The position numbers and the translations under genes were made by a program. Shown here in pieces: positions 17,070-27,483 of a stretch of 64,000 nt of DNA (position 1 is the stretch's first letter; each line of letters opens with the position of its first letter). Source of the DNA: Phytobacter ursingii (GTDB lineage Bacteria; Pseudomonadota; Gammaproteobacteria; Enterobacterales; Enterobacteriaceae); NCBI GenBank assembly GCA_901456055.1, contig CABDWT010000004.1, forward strand, positions 310,001 through 374,000, in the 5' to 3' direction. Below the pieces are notes generated by a model that worked only from the letters and a program-made list of their open reading frames with translations, had not been told where the DNA came from and made no database searches.

Positions 17070-17738
17070 ATGATTCGCTTTGAACACGTCAGCAAAGCCT
17101 ATCTCGGTGGGAGACAAGCGTTGCAGGGGGTGACATTCCATCTGCAACCGGGCGAGATGGCCTTTCTGACCGGCCACTCCGGCGCAGGGAAAAGTACCCT
17201 GCTCAAGCTTATCTGTGGCATTGAGCGGCCAAGCGCCGGGAAAATTGTGTTTGGCGGGCACGATATTACGCGCCTGAAAAACCGTGAAGTGCCGTTTCTG
17301 CGTCGGCAGATCGGTATGATTTTCCAGGATCACCATTTGCTGATGGACAGGACGGTCTATGACAACGTGGCTATTCCGTTGATCATTGCCGGGGCCAGCG
17401 GTGATGACATCCGTCGCCGCGTTTCCGCAGCGCTGGACAAGGTAGGTCTGCTCGACAAAGCGAAGAGTTTTCCGATTCAGCTTTCCGGCGGTGAACAACA
17501 GCGCGTGGGTATTGCCCGCGCGGTAGTGAACAAACCTGCGGTGCTGCTGGCAGACGAACCGACCGGTAACCTGGACGATGCCCTTTCAGAAGGGATTTTA
17601 CGTCTGTTTGAGGAGTTCAATCGTGTTGGGGTCACTGTGTTAATGGCGACGCACGATCTGGGGCTGATTTCCCGGCGTTCGTACCGCATGCTGACTTTAA
17701 GCGATGGCCATTTGCATGGAGGCCTGGCGGGTGAATAA
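17070..17738 (+). CDS. ftsE: Cell division ABC ATPase FtsE
   Basis: 222 residues, as in E. coli. It is the ATPase of the FtsEX complex, which controls septal amidase activation through EnvC and links to FtsZ. Walker [10 protein letters not shown] (near residue 36), signature LSGGEQQR and Walker [13 protein letters not shown] are intact. It overlaps the ftsX start by eight bases. Confidence 0.97.
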   Translation: MIRFEHVSKAYLGGRQALQGVTFHLQPGEMAFLTGHSGAGKSTLLKLICGIERPSAGKIVFGGHDITRLKNREVPFLRRQIGMIFQDHHLLMDRTVYDNVAIPLIIAGASGDDIRRRVSAALDKVGLLDKAKSFPIQLSGGEQQRVGIARAVVNKPAVLLADEPTGNLDDALSEGILRLFEEFNRVGVTVLMATHDLGLISRRSYRMLTLSDGHLHGGLAGE

Positions 17739-18789
17739 GCGTGATGCATTGAATCAAATGCGGCAATTCGGCAGCAAGCTGGACCGTTTTCGTAAATCGG
17801 CGGGCGGTGCCGGTGATGCAGGCCGTAGCGCACCACGACGTGGTAAAGGTGCGCCGAAAGTCAGTTCGCGTAAGACCAACGTCTTTAACGAACAGGTGCG
17901 TTATGCCTTCCAGGGCGCGCTTCAGGACCTGAAAAGTAAACCTTTTGCCACCTTCCTGACGGTAATGGTGATTGCCATTTCCCTGACGCTGCCGAGTGTC
18001 TGCTATATGGTGTACAAAAACGTTAACCAGGCCGCCTCGCAGTATTATCCGTCACCGCAAATCACGGTCTATTTCGATAAGGCGCTGGATGACGACGCTG
18101 CGGCTCAGGTGGTAGGGCAGCTCCAGGCGGAGCAGGGTGTGGAGAAGGTCAACTACCTTTCTCGTGAGGATGCGCTCGGCGAATTCCGCAACTGGTCTGG
18201 TTTTGGCGGTGCGCTGGATATGCTTGAAGAGAACCCGCTGCCTGCGGTGGCGGTGGTGATTCCTAAACTCGATTTCCAGAGCACGGAATCGCTGAAAACC
18301 CTGCGCGATCGTATTTCGAAACTGCACGGTATTGATGAAGTGCGGATGGACGACAGCTGGTTTGCCCGTCTTGCGGCATTAACCGGGCTGGTTGGTCGGG
18401 TCTCGGCAATGATCGGCGTGCTGATGGTAGCGGCGGTGTTCCTCGTTATCGGCAACAGCGTCCGTCTGAGCATTTTTGCCCGCCGCGATACGATTAACGT
18501 ACAAAAATTGATTGGCGCAACGGACGGTTTTATTCTGCGTCCTTTCCTGTATGGCGGGGCGCTATTGGGTTTTAGTGGCGCATTTTTATCACTGATTCTT
18601 TCTGAGATTCTGGTGCTGCGGCTCTCCTCTGCGGTGAGCGAAGTGGCGCAGGTCTTCGGCACGAAGTTCGATCTGAACGGCCTGTCCTTTGATGAATGCC
18701 TGCTACTGTTGCTGGTGTGCTCAATGATTGGCTGGGTTGCTGCCTGGCTTGCAACTGTGCAACATTTACGTCACTTTACTCCGCAGTAA
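17731..18789 (+). CDS. ftsX: Cell division membrane protein FtsX (GTG start)
   Basis: 352 residues, identical in length to E. coli FtsX when started at the GTG at 17731 (GTGAATAAGCGT). GGAGG at 17718-17722 is eight bases before it; the in-frame ATG at 17704 lies deep in ftsE and is not used. Four membrane helices flank a large periplasmic domain (about residues 95-220) that binds EnvC. The start overlaps the ftsE stop, so translation is coupled. Confidence 0.96.
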   Translation: MNKRDALNQMRQFGSKLDRFRKSAGGAGDAGRSAPRRGKGAPKVSSRKTNVFNEQVRYAFQGALQDLKSKPFATFLTVMVIAISLTLPSVCYMVYKNVNQAASQYYPSPQITVYFDKALDDDAAAQVVGQLQAEQGVEKVNYLSREDALGEFRNWSGFGGALDMLEENPLPAVAVVIPKLDFQSTESLKTLRDRISKLHGIDEVRMDDSWFARLAALTGLVGRVSAMIGVLMVAAVFLVIGNSVRLSIFARRDTINVQKLIGATDGFILRPFLYGGALLGFSGAFLSLILSEILVLRLSSAVSEVAQVFGTKFDLNGLSFDECLLLLLVCSMIGWVAAWLATVQHLRHFTPQ

Positions 18790-18800
18790 AAAAAGTCTGA

Positions 18801-18849
18801 TATACTCTTTCCCTGCAATGCAGTATTCCCGTCGCAGGGAAAGCGTATA
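18801..18849 (+). terminator. Long hairpin after ftsX
   Basis: TATACTCTTTCCCTGC (18801-18816) pairs with GCAGGGAAAGCGTATA (18834-18849), 16-bp arms with one mismatch and a 17-base loop. It lies 12 bases after ftsX and before the rpoH promoters. There is no T-run after it, so it may be an mRNA 3' stabiliser or a factor-dependent stop rather than a classic terminator. Confidence 0.55.
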
Positions 18850-18909
18850 GCGTATATCTCCTTTCCTTTGCCGCGGTTTTTCATTCTTATGTCACATTTT
18901 GTGCCTAAT

Positions 18910-18942
18910 TTATTCACAATCCAGCCTGGAACTTGTGGATAA
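18910..18942. promoter_or_regulatory. Two DnaA boxes in the rpoH promoter region
   Basis: TTATTCACA at 18910-18918 and, on the other strand, a consensus TTATCCACA at 18942-18934. In E. coli DnaA represses rpoH promoters P3 and P4 through two such boxes at this place. Confidence 0.75.
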
Positions 18943-19056
18943 AATCACTGTCTGATACAAGAGTGGATGATATTCTCGTTGCTCATTAACGCTGGCATGT
19001 GTGTTGCCTGATGGGGACAGACCGCCGCCAGTCGAATGTAATTTGAGAGGATTTGA

Positions 19057-19914
<858 letters not shown>

Positions 19915-19934
19915 TTCTGTACGTTAAATAATGG

Positions 19935-19970
19935 GCCGGGTCAGCGAGAGCTACCCGGCTTTTTGTTTTC
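19935..19970 (+). terminator. rpoH terminator
   Basis: GCCGGGT (19935-19941) pairs with ACCCGGC (19953-19959), followed by TTTTTGTTTT. Confidence 0.88.
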
Positions 19971-19976
19971 TGGCGT

Positions 19977-21497
19977 TCAGTTTTCTGTTTTCAGGGCTGG
20001 TACTGGGTAGCCCGGATGAGGCGACGCCGCATCCGGGGTCAGACAGGCCAGCAAGACCTTAAACGCCGCGTCCATCTCCTCTTCCTCCATGGCAGCAAAC
20101 CCCATCAGCAGTCCCTTCAACGGCTTGTCGCCGGAGTAATACCGTGACAATGCTCGCACCAGGATCCCCCGCTCATTCGCGCGCCTGGCAAGCGCCACGT
20201 CATCACACTCAGCAGGCAGTGAAAGCACCAGGTGTAACCCGGCATTGTCGTTATATTCGCTTAGCGCCTCTTTGCCCAGCGCATCGATAATCAGGCCCGC
20301 CAGTCGGGCGCGGCGGCGGGCATAGAGCAGACGCATCCGGCGGATATGTGCGGTGTAATGTCCCTCGGTAATAAACTGTGCCAGCGCCTCCTGGTCCAGC
20401 AATCGGCCGCCGCGATACAGCTCTGCATGCGCTGTTTTTAGCGAATGCATTAATGGCCGTGGCAACACCAGATAACCCAGACGCAGACCGGGGTAGAGCG
20501 TTTTGCTGAATGTCCCGGTGTAGATAACCGGTGCGTCATCAACCAGCCCTTGTAGCGCGGGGATCGGCTGGCCGGAAAAGCGAAATTCGCTATCGTAATC
20601 ATCCTCAACAATCCAGCTGCTCGTCTGCCGGGCGAGTGCCAACAGGCGCTGGCGACGCTCCAGGCTCATGACGCAGCCCAGCGGGTACTGATGAGAAGGG
20701 GTTACAAAAATCAGCCGGGGCGGCGTGTACCCGGTATCCGGCGGTTGCATGCCGGCAAGATCGACGTCAATTGCGTGCAGTTCGACACCGTTCATCGCCA
20801 AAACGTTACGAATACCCCAGTAGGCTGGTTCTTCAATCCATGCACTATCGCCGGGATTACACAGCATGCGCGACACCAGGTCGATGGCCTGGTGAATACC
20901 CTCGGTTATCAGGATTTGCCCGGCGCTACAGCGCACGGAGCGGGTGACGCGCAAATATTCCACCAGCGCCTGTTGCAATGCCTGACTACCGCCGGCATTG
21001 CTGTAAGAGAGTTGGCTGGCCTGGGGCTTGCGGCTGATACGGGTCTGGATTTTACGAAACAGGGCGTGTGGAAAGGCGCTAACATCGGGCACACCGGGCA
21101 AAAATGCTCCCCACTGGCGCGGGCTGGCGCTGCTTTTTTGCAGTAGCGCCTGGCCCCGGAAGGAAAGATGAGAGGGAAGATCGCCCGCACAGTGTCCGGC
21201 AGGCGACAGAGGCGCTGAAAGTAGGCTGTCTGGCACCGTCTGTGCCACAAAGGTGCCGCTTCCGGCACGGGAAACGACGTAACCTTCCGCCACCAGCTGC
21301 TCGTAAACCGTCAACACCGTGTTGCGCGACAGGCGGAGTTCTGCGGCTAAATCACGGCTCGGCGGCAGACGGCTTTGCGGGGCCAGACTCCCCTCGAGGA
21401 TCGACAGGCGAATCGCGTTATATAATTTCTTATGCAGTTTGCCTTCGGTTTGTTCGTCCAGACGCAACTGCAGTAAATCACACACAAGCGAGCGCAA
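19977..21497 (-). CDS. MocR/GabR-type transcriptional regulator (GntR HTH fused to aminotransferase fold)
   Basis: 506 residues. Residues about 15-85 form a GntR-type winged helix (LPPSRDLAAELRLSRNTVLTVYEQLVAEGYV). The rest is a type I aminotransferase-like domain with the PLP lysine in YTGTFSKTLYPGLRLGYL and VEDDYDSEFRF. Proteins of this class use bound PLP, sometimes as an aldimine with GABA, to switch transcription. It is divergent from an aminotransferase gene with 108 bases between, the classic GabR/GabT layout, so it probably activates that gene. The last 20 or so residues are encoded through a REP element and are unlikely to be conserved. Confidence 0.92.
   Translation of the reverse strand: MRSLVCDLLQLRLDEQTEGKLHKKLYNAIRLSILEGSLAPQSRLPPSRDLAAELRLSRNTVLTVYEQLVAEGYVVSRAGSGTFVAQTVPDSLLSAPLSPAGHCAGDLPSHLSFRGQALLQKSSASPRQWGAFLPGVPDVSAFPHALFRKIQTRISRKPQASQLSYSNAGGSQALQQALVEYLRVTRSVRCSAGQILITEGIHQAIDLVSRMLCNPGDSAWIEEPAYWGIRNVLAMNGVELHAIDVDLAGMQPPDTGYTPPRLIFVTPSHQYPLGCVMSLERRQRLLALARQTSSWIVEDDYDSEFRFSGQPIPALQGLVDDAPVIYTGTFSKTLYPGLRLGYLVLPRPLMHSLKTAHAELYRGGRLLDQEALAQFITEGHYTAHIRRMRLLYARRRARLAGLIIDALGKEALSEYNDNAGLHLVLSLPAECDDVALARRANERGILVRALSRYYSGDKPLKGLLMGFAAMEEEEMDAAFKVLLACLTPDAASPHPGYPVPALKTEN
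20007..20037. repeat. REP element inside the MocR coding end
   Basis: The stretch begins GTAGCCCGGATGAGGCG and ends GCCGCATCCGGG, a standard REP/PU palindrome. It encodes roughly residues 487-497 of the regulator. Confidence 0.85.
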
Positions 21498-21605
21498 ATT
21501 GGATCCCTTAATTATTCAAAACTGGTACTCGATTATAGGACCGCTTGTGTCATTGTTGCAAAAGAGGGTTGCTGCGAAATGAATCAATGACGGGGGGAGT
21601 TTAAG

Positions 21606-22871
21606 GTGAAGAATAACGAATTACATCAACGCCGTTTACAGGCGACACCGCGTGGTATTGGCGTGATGTGCGGCTTCTATGCCGAGAAAGCAGAAAACGC
21701 GACGCTCTGGGATGTGGAAGGCAACGAAGTCATCGATTTCGCCGCCGGGATTGCAGTGCTCAATACCGGGCATCGTCACCCAAAAATCGTCGCAGCGGTG
21801 GAAAAACAGCTGCAGGCGTTTACCCATACGGCCTATCAAATTGTCCCGTACGAAAGCTATGTCTCGCTGGCGGAACGCATTAACGAACGCGTGCCGGTAG
21901 ACGGCCCGGCCAAAACGGCCTTTTTCTCGACCGGGGCGGAAGCACTGGAAAACGCGGTGAAAATTGCCCGCGCCTATACCAAACGACCGGGTGTGATTAC
22001 CTTCGGCGGCGGTTTCCACGGACGTACCTATATGACCATGGCGCTGACCGGTAAAGTGGCGCCGTACAAAATCGGCTTTGGCCCGTTTCCTGGTTCCATT
22101 TTCCATGCGCAATTTCCCAATACGCTCCATGGTGTAAGCACTGACGATGCACTGAAAAGTCTGGATCGTATCTTCAAAGCGGATATCGCCCCCGATCAGG
22201 TTGCGGCTATCCTGCTTGAACCGGTTCAAGGGGAAGGCGGATTCAATATTGCCCCTGACGACTTTATGCAGGCGCTGCGTAAACTCTGCGACACTCACGG
22301 CATTCTGCTGATTACCGATGAAGTGCAGTCTGGCTTTGCGCGCACCGGTAAACTCTTTGCGGTGGAACATTACAGCGTCAAACCGGACTTGATCACCATG
22401 GCGAAGAGTCTGGCAGGTGGCCTGCCGCTTTCTGCGGTAGCGGGGCGTGCGGAAGTCATGGACGCACCGGCACCGGGCGGTTTGGGCGGTACTTATGCCG
22501 GCAACCCATTAGCCGTGGCCGCGGCGCATGCCGTGATAGATGTGATTGACGAAGAGAATCTGTGCGAACGCGCGAACCACCTGGGTAAACATCTGGTAGA
22601 AGTGCTGACTAAAGCGAAAGCAGACTGTCCGTACATTGCGGATATTCGCGCCCAGGGTTCTATGGTGGCCGTAGAATTTAACGATCCGCAAAGCGGGGAG
22701 CCGTCGGCGGAATTCACGAAACAAGTACAGGATAAAGCGCTGGCCGCCGGGTTGTTGCTGTTGAGTTGTGGTGTCTACGGCAACGTGATTCGCTTCCTCT
22801 ATCCGCTGACCATCCCGGAAGTTCAGTTCCGTAAAGCACTGGATATTCTTTACCGGTCGCTGACCCACTAA
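21606..22871 (+). CDS. gabT: 4-aminobutyrate aminotransferase (PuuE/GabT type, GTG start)
   Basis: 421 residues, the same length as E. coli PuuE and closer to it than to E. coli GabT. It transfers the amino group of GABA to 2-oxoglutarate giving succinate semialdehyde. Seen: TTGAEALENAVK-like STGAEALENAVKIAR, FHGRTYMTMALTGK, EPVQGEGGFN, DEVQSGFARTGK and the PLP lysine in MAKSLAGGLPLSAV. GTG at 21606 is preceded by GGGGGAG at good spacing. No succinate semialdehyde dehydrogenase or GABA permease is beside it; the divergent MocR gene is its probable regulator. It lies between rpoH and livJ, where E. coli has neither gene. Confidence 0.93.
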   Translation: MKNNELHQRRLQATPRGIGVMCGFYAEKAENATLWDVEGNEVIDFAAGIAVLNTGHRHPKIVAAVEKQLQAFTHTAYQIVPYESYVSLAERINERVPVDGPAKTAFFSTGAEALENAVKIARAYTKRPGVITFGGGFHGRTYMTMALTGKVAPYKIGFGPFPGSIFHAQFPNTLHGVSTDDALKSLDRIFKADIAPDQVAAILLEPVQGEGGFNIAPDDFMQALRKLCDTHGILLITDEVQSGFARTGKLFAVEHYSVKPDLITMAKSLAGGLPLSAVAGRAEVMDAPAPGGLGGTYAGNPLAVAAAHAVIDVIDEENLCERANHLGKHLVEVLTKAKADCPYIADIRAQGSMVAVEFNDPQSGEPSAEFTKQVQDKALAAGLLLLSCGVYGNVIRFLYPLTIPEVQFRKALDILYRSLTH

Positions 22872-22885
22872 TTACCCAGCACAAT

Positions 22886-22911
22886 GAAAGCCGCCGTCTG
22901 GCGGCTTTCTT
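22886..22911 (+). terminator. Terminator after the aminotransferase gene
   Basis: GAAAGCCGCC (22886-22895), loop GTCT, GGCGGCTTTC (22900-22909), then TT. The T-tract is short. Confidence 0.75.
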
Positions 22912-23123
22912 ACCCACTGTCATCCGCCTGTTATATAACCTTCAAAATTGTGGTTCCAAATTTCAGAAAATGGGTTATGTTTTAGCAGAGAATGCTGCCA
23001 AGACACGGGCGGCATCCCTGCTGGCTACTATCATATTCTTTGCTTATGACCGTCAGCAAAATAATGTGTCAAATAACAACATCACAACAAATGCAATCAC
23101 CATAAACAATGGGGAATCTCAGG

Positions 23124-24227
23124 ATGAAAATGAAGGGTAAAGCGTTACTGGCAGGATGTGTCGCGTTAGCGATGAGCAACATGGCATTCGCGAAAGATAT
23201 TAAAGTCGCTGTCGTGGGTGCGATGTCTGGCCCGGTTGCGCAATACGGTGATCAGGAATTTACTGGCGCTGAGCAGGCTGTTGCTGATATCAACGCCAAA
23301 GGCGGTATCAAAGGCGACAAGCTGGTTATCACCAAATATGATGATGCCTGCGACCCGAAACAAGCTGTTGCAGTAGCGAACAAAGTGGTTAACGACGGCA
23401 TCAAATACGTTATTGGTCACCTGTGCTCCTCTTCTACCCAGCCTGCGTCCGATATTTATGAAGACGAAGGTATTCTGATGATTACGCCAGCGGCGACGGC
23501 TCCGGAGCTGACGGCTCGCGGCTATAAACTGACTCTGCGCACCACCGGCCTGGACTCTGATCAGGGCCCGACTGCGGCAAAATACATTCTGGAACACGTT
23601 AAACCGCAGCGTATTGCTGTTATCCACGATAAACAGCAGTATGGTGAAGGTCTGGCGCGTGCCGTACAGGATGGCCTGAAAAAAGGCGGCGCGAACGTGG
23701 TGTTCTTTGACGGTATCACGGCTGGCGAGAAAGACTTCTCCACGCTGGTTGCGCGTCTGAAAAAAGAAAACATCGACTTCGTTTACTACGGTGGTTATCA
23801 CCCGGAAATGGGCCAGATCCTGCGTCAGTCTCGTGCTGCCGGTCTGCAAACTAAATTCATGGGTCCGGAAGGCGTAGCGAACGTTTCCCTGTCTAACATC
23901 GCGGGCGATTCTGCCGAAGGCATGTTAGTGACCAAACCGAAGAACTACGATCAGGTTCCGGCGAACAAACCTATCGTAGAAGCGATCAAAGCGAAGAAAC
24001 AGGATCCGAGCGGCGCATTTGTATGGACCACCTACGCCGCGCTGCAGTCTCTGGCTGCTGGCCTGAACCAGTCTTCCGACCCGGCGGCTATCGCGACCTG
24101 GCTGAAAGGTAACTCTGTTGAGACCGTTATGGGGCCGTTGTCCTGGGACGAGAAGGGTGACCTGAAAGGCTTTGAGTTCGGCGTGTTCACCTGGCATGCG
24201 AACGGCACCGCGACTGACGCCAAATAA
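23124..24227 (+). CDS. livJ: Leu/Ile/Val-binding protein LivJ
   Basis: 367 residues, as in E. coli, when started at MKMKGKALL (23124), with GGGGA about eight bases before it; the ATG at 23109 adds five residues without a ribosome site. A signal peptide ends at AFA (about residue 23), and the mature protein begins [14 protein letters not shown]. Periplasmic binding protein for leucine, isoleucine and valine, feeding LivHMGF. The conserved Cys pair is in DDACDP and GHLCSSST. It is a close paralogue of LivK downstream. Confidence 0.96.
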   Translation: MKMKGKALLAGCVALAMSNMAFAKDIKVAVVGAMSGPVAQYGDQEFTGAEQAVADINAKGGIKGDKLVITKYDDACDPKQAVAVANKVVNDGIKYVIGHLCSSSTQPASDIYEDEGILMITPAATAPELTARGYKLTLRTTGLDSDQGPTAAKYILEHVKPQRIAVIHDKQQYGEGLARAVQDGLKKGGANVVFFDGITAGEKDFSTLVARLKKENIDFVYYGGYHPEMGQILRQSRAAGLQTKFMGPEGVANVSLSNIAGDSAEGMLVTKPKNYDQVPANKPIVEAIKAKKQDPSGAFVWTTYAALQSLAAGLNQSSDPAAIATWLKGNSVETVMGPLSWDEKGDLKGFEFGVFTWHANGTATDAK

Positions 24228-24230
24228 ACA

Positions 24231-24410
24231 GCAAAAAGGCAACGCAAGTTGCCTTTTTTAATGTTTGCGCCCTCTCCCCGTGGGAGAGGGTCGGGGTGAG
24301 GGCATCAGACCGCACCAGAATAAAAGCAAAAAGGCAACGCAAGTTGCCTTTTTTAATGTTTGCTCCCTCTCCCGGTGGGAGAGGGTCGGGGTGAGGGCAT
24401 CAGACTGCAC
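24231..24410. repeat. Tandem duplication of the livJ terminator plus GGGAGAGGG palindrome
   Basis: Two 85-base copies, 24231-24315 and 24326-24410, differ at three positions (period 95). Each has a terminator AAAAAGGCAAC-GCAA-GTTGCCTTTTT (24233-24258 in copy 1), then TTTGC and a CCCTCTCCC/GGGAGAGGG palindrome followed by TCGGGGTGAGGGC. livJ therefore has two successive terminators. The reverse complement matches the elements after zntA and gntU. Confidence 0.9.
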
Positions 24411-24420
24411 AGACCTACTT

Positions 24421-24449
24421 CCCCGGATGCGCTGCGCTTATCCGGACTA
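24421..24449. repeat. REP element
   Basis: CCCCGGATGCGCTGCGCTTA followed by TCCGGACTA is a REP/PU palindrome between the livJ and panM 3' ends. Confidence 0.8.
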
Positions 24450-24454
24450 CTTTC

Positions 24455-24847
24455 TTACGCGCTGACGCGTTTTACCCAGCCATCTTGCTCAGCGGTAAAG
24501 CCCATCGCCTGAGCAAATGCGGCCATCACGCTGCGATCTTCCACGCCGGCTTCGGTAATCCACCAGGTAGTAATAGCAGGATTATCGCGGATCACTTCTT
24601 CGAGCAAATATTGGCCAACGCCGCGGCGACGGGTGACATCACGCACGCGCAGCGAATCCAGAGCGGCCTGAGTGCCACTCAGGGTCACCCGAACAGCGCC
24701 TAGTAATCGGTCATTAAAACGCGCCGCATAAATGCGATGTGTTTCGTCAACCTCCAGCGAGGCAGGGGAGTATTCAGGCCAGACTTTAGCTAAATCAATA
24801 TGATCCTGCTCGGTAAAACTTACCAGACGGATAATGGTCAATTTCAT
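24455..24847 (-). CDS. panM: PanD maturation factor PanM (PanZ)
   Basis: 130 residues against 127 in E. coli, with a slightly different C-terminal tail. GNAT fold; acetyl-CoA loop in VTRRRGVGQYLLEEVI. In E. coli the protein binds pro-PanD, triggers its self-cleavage to active aspartate decarboxylase, and represses the pathway in response to CoA. It lies between livJ and livK on the opposite strand, as in E. coli (formerly yhhK). Confidence 0.94.
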   Translation of the reverse strand: MKLTIIRLVSFTEQDHIDLAKVWPEYSPASLEVDETHRIYAARFNDRLLGAVRVTLSGTQAALDSLRVRDVTRRRGVGQYLLEEVIRDNPAITTWWITEAGVEDRSVMAAFAQAMGFTAEQDGWVKRVSA

Positions 24848-25274
24848 TCACAGCTTGTCCATGTCTCAAAAGATATTTGCAGTGTAAACAATTTCCTCTG
24901 ACGCAGGCTGTTACTTTTTCATTTTTCGGTTTGCAGGCGATTACTTTTGAGCCAGGCGTTGCGGCAGATTTAAACATTAGGGATCGAAAAACAAGCAGCA
25001 TTTTCCCCTGAAAGGTAGCGTTTTATTCCGCTCTTTGTGCCATTATTTTATGCTGTAAACTGAACTTTTTTGGTTTATCTCCAGCGTAATTCAGAATATT
25101 ATCTCTGCTTAATCGCCTGAAAAATAGAGTATTTAGTCTGGTTTTTGCCAAAAAACTGCGCTAAACCATTCATGGCGCTGGTAAAAATAGCGTTGTCTAT
25201 AAAAAGTACAGAATGCTTTTTAACCATAAAAAAACAATATATTTACACACGACATCACGAACGAGGATTTCAGA
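24848..25274. other. 427-bp divergent intergenic region panM/livK
   Basis: AT-rich, no gene. It should hold the panM and livK promoters. CAGAATATTATCTCTG at 25092-25107 resembles an Lrp site, fitting the known leucine/Lrp control of liv genes, but the match is imperfect. An ACGAGGA ribosome-site region precedes livK. Confidence 0.45.
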
Positions 25275-26384
25275 ATGAGAAGGAACGCGAAGACATTAAT
25301 CGCGGGGATGGTTGCACTTGCGATGTCTCACGCGGCCATGGCGAAGGATATAAAAGTTGCGGTTGTGGGGGCGATGTCCGGTCCGATTGCTCAATGGGGC
25401 GATATGGAGTTCAACGGTGCGCGCCAGGCTATCAAAGATATCAACGCTAAAGGCGGCGTTAAGGGCGACAAACTGGTCGCTGTGGAATATGACGACGCCT
25501 GTGACCCGAAACAAGCCGTTGCGGTGGCGAACAAAGTCGTTAACGACGGTATCAAATACGTAATTGGACATCTCTGCTCATCGTCAACGCAGCCTGCGTC
25601 TGACATTTACGAGGACGAAGGCATCCTGATGATCTCCCCCGGGGCGACTAACCCGGAACTGACCCAGCGCGGCTATCAGCACATTATGCGTACCGCGGGC
25701 CTGGACTCATCTCAGGGACCGACCGCCGCGAAATATATCCTCGGCACGGTTAAGCCGCAACGCATTGCCATCATTCACGACAAGCAGCAGTACGGTGAAG
25801 GCCTGGCGCGTTCTGTTCAGGAAGGGCTGAAAGCCGGTGGCGCGAATATCGTCTTCTTCGACGGCATTACCGCCGGTGAGAAAGATTTCTCTGCTCTGGT
25901 AGCCCGCCTTAAGAAAGAAAATATCGATTTTGTCTACTACGGTGGTTATTACCCGGAAATGGGGCAAATTCTGCGTCAGGCGCGTGCGAATGGCCTGCAG
26001 ACTCAGTTTATGGGGCCAGAAGGCGTAGGGAATGCATCTCTTTCCAACATCGCGGGCGATGCGGCGGAAGGCATGCTGGTGACGATGCCGAAGCGTTACG
26101 ACCAGGATCCGGCTAACCAGGCCATCGTCGACGCGTTAAAAACCGAGAAGAAAGACCCGAGTGGTCCGTATGTCTGGATCACCTATGCCGCAGTACAGTC
26201 TCTGGCACAGGCAATGGCGCGTTCTGGCAGTGATGAACCGCTCGCGCTGGTAAAAGATTTAAAAGCTAACGGAGCTAAAACCGTCATTGGGCCGCTGAAC
26301 TGGGATGAGAAAGGCGATTTGAAAGGATTTGATTTCGGAGTCTTCCAGTGGCATGCCGATGGTTCGTCCACGGTAGCCAAATAA
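25275..26384 (+). CDS. livK: Leucine-specific binding protein LivK
   Basis: 369 residues, as in E. coli. A signal peptide ends at AMA (about residue 23), followed by [20 protein letters not shown]. It delivers leucine to LivHMGF. Much of the sequence is shared with LivJ (for example [11 protein letters not shown]), the mark of an old gene duplication. It is the first gene of livKHMGF, separated from livH by 172 bases that contain an ERIC element. Confidence 0.96.
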   Translation: MRRNAKTLIAGMVALAMSHAAMAKDIKVAVVGAMSGPIAQWGDMEFNGARQAIKDINAKGGVKGDKLVAVEYDDACDPKQAVAVANKVVNDGIKYVIGHLCSSSTQPASDIYEDEGILMISPGATNPELTQRGYQHIMRTAGLDSSQGPTAAKYILGTVKPQRIAIIHDKQQYGEGLARSVQEGLKAGGANIVFFDGITAGEKDFSALVARLKKENIDFVYYGGYYPEMGQILRQARANGLQTQFMGPEGVGNASLSNIAGDAAEGMLVTMPKRYDQDPANQAIVDALKTEKKDPSGPYVWITYAAVQSLAQAMARSGSDEPLALVKDLKANGAKTVIGPLNWDEKGDLKGFDFGVFQWHADGSSTVAK

Positions 26385-26392
26385 GGCAACCA

Positions 26393-26515
26393 CTCATCAT
26401 ATTTCGCGCCGCAGATGCGTTGGCTGCGTTTAGCCACCCCGGTCACGTATGACTTGTACGCTTCCGGGCTGAACAAACTTGCCGCCTTCCTGCAACTCGA
26501 ATTATGGAGAGTGGG
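26393..26515. repeat. ERIC element between livK and livH
   Basis: The core reads CCACCCCGGTCACGTATGAC, then TTGTACGCTTCCGGG, then TTGCCGCCTTCCTGCAACTC and GAATTAT, which corresponds to the roughly 127-bp enterobacterial repetitive intergenic consensus (ERIC/IRU). Boundaries are approximate. It would be transcribed inside the liv operon. Confidence 0.85.
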
Positions 26516-26556
26516 GGTTCAACATCCCGGCTTGTCGGGTTTAGAAAGGTTACGTT

Positions 26557-27483
26557 ATGTCCGAGCAGTTTCTCTATTTCTTGCAGCAGATGTTTAACGG
26601 CGTGACGCTGGGAAGCACCTATGCATTGATCGCCATCGGTTACACCATGGTGTATGGCATTATCGGCATGATCAACTTCGCCCATGGCGAGGTCTATATG
26701 ATCGGCAGTTATGTCTCCTTTATGATTATTGCCGCTTTGATGATGATGGGTATCGATGCCAGTTGGCTGCTGATTGCCGCAGGCTTTGTCGGCGCTATCG
26801 TCATTGCCAGTGCGTATGGCTGGAGTATTGAGCGTGTGGCCTATCGGCCGGTGCGCAACTCCAAACGCCTGATTGCACTGATTTCCGCCATCGGCATGTC
26901 AATCTTCCTGCAAAACTATGTCAGCCTGACCGAAGGTTCGCGTGACGTCGCGTTGCCGAGCCTGTTTAACGGCCAGTGGACGGTCGGCAGCAGTGATAAT
27001 TTCGCGGCCACCATCACGACTATGCAGCTGGTTATCTGGATTGTGACCTTTGTTTCCATGCTGGCGCTGACGGTGTTTATCCGTTATTCCCGCATGGGGC
27101 GCGCCTGCCGCGCCTGTTCAGAAGACCTGAAAATGGCGAGCCTGCTTGGTATCAACACTGACCGCGTGATTGCCCTGACCTTTGTGATCGGCGCAGCGAT
27201 GGCGGCAGTGGCGGGTGTGTTGCTCGGTCAGTTCTATGGCGTAATCAACCCCTATATCGGCTTTATGGCGGGGATGAAAGCCTTTACCGCAGCGGTACTG
27301 GGCGGTATCGGCAGCATTCCGGGTGCGATGATCGGCGGCCTGATTCTGGGCATCACCGAAGCACTCTCCTCGGCGTACCTGAGTACGGAATATAAAGACG
27401 TGGTGGCGTTTGCCCTGTTGATCATCGTGCTGCTGGTGATGCCGACCGGTATCCTGGGTCGCCCGGAGGTTGAAAAAGTATGA
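26557..27483 (+). CDS. livH: Branched-chain amino acid permease LivH
   Basis: 308 residues, eight or so membrane helices, as in E. coli. [21 protein letters not shown] near residue 27 and [20 protein letters not shown] near 245 are LivH family stretches. It forms the inner-membrane channel with LivM. Its stop overlaps the livM start by four bases (ATGA). Confidence 0.97.
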   Translation: MSEQFLYFLQQMFNGVTLGSTYALIAIGYTMVYGIIGMINFAHGEVYMIGSYVSFMIIAALMMMGIDASWLLIAAGFVGAIVIASAYGWSIERVAYRPVRNSKRLIALISAIGMSIFLQNYVSLTEGSRDVALPSLFNGQWTVGSSDNFAATITTMQLVIWIVTFVSMLALTVFIRYSRMGRACRACSEDLKMASLLGINTDRVIALTFVIGAAMAAVAGVLLGQFYGVINPYIGFMAGMKAFTAAVLGGIGSIPGAMIGGLILGITEALSSAYLSTEYKDVVAFALLIIVLLVMPTGILGRPEVEKV

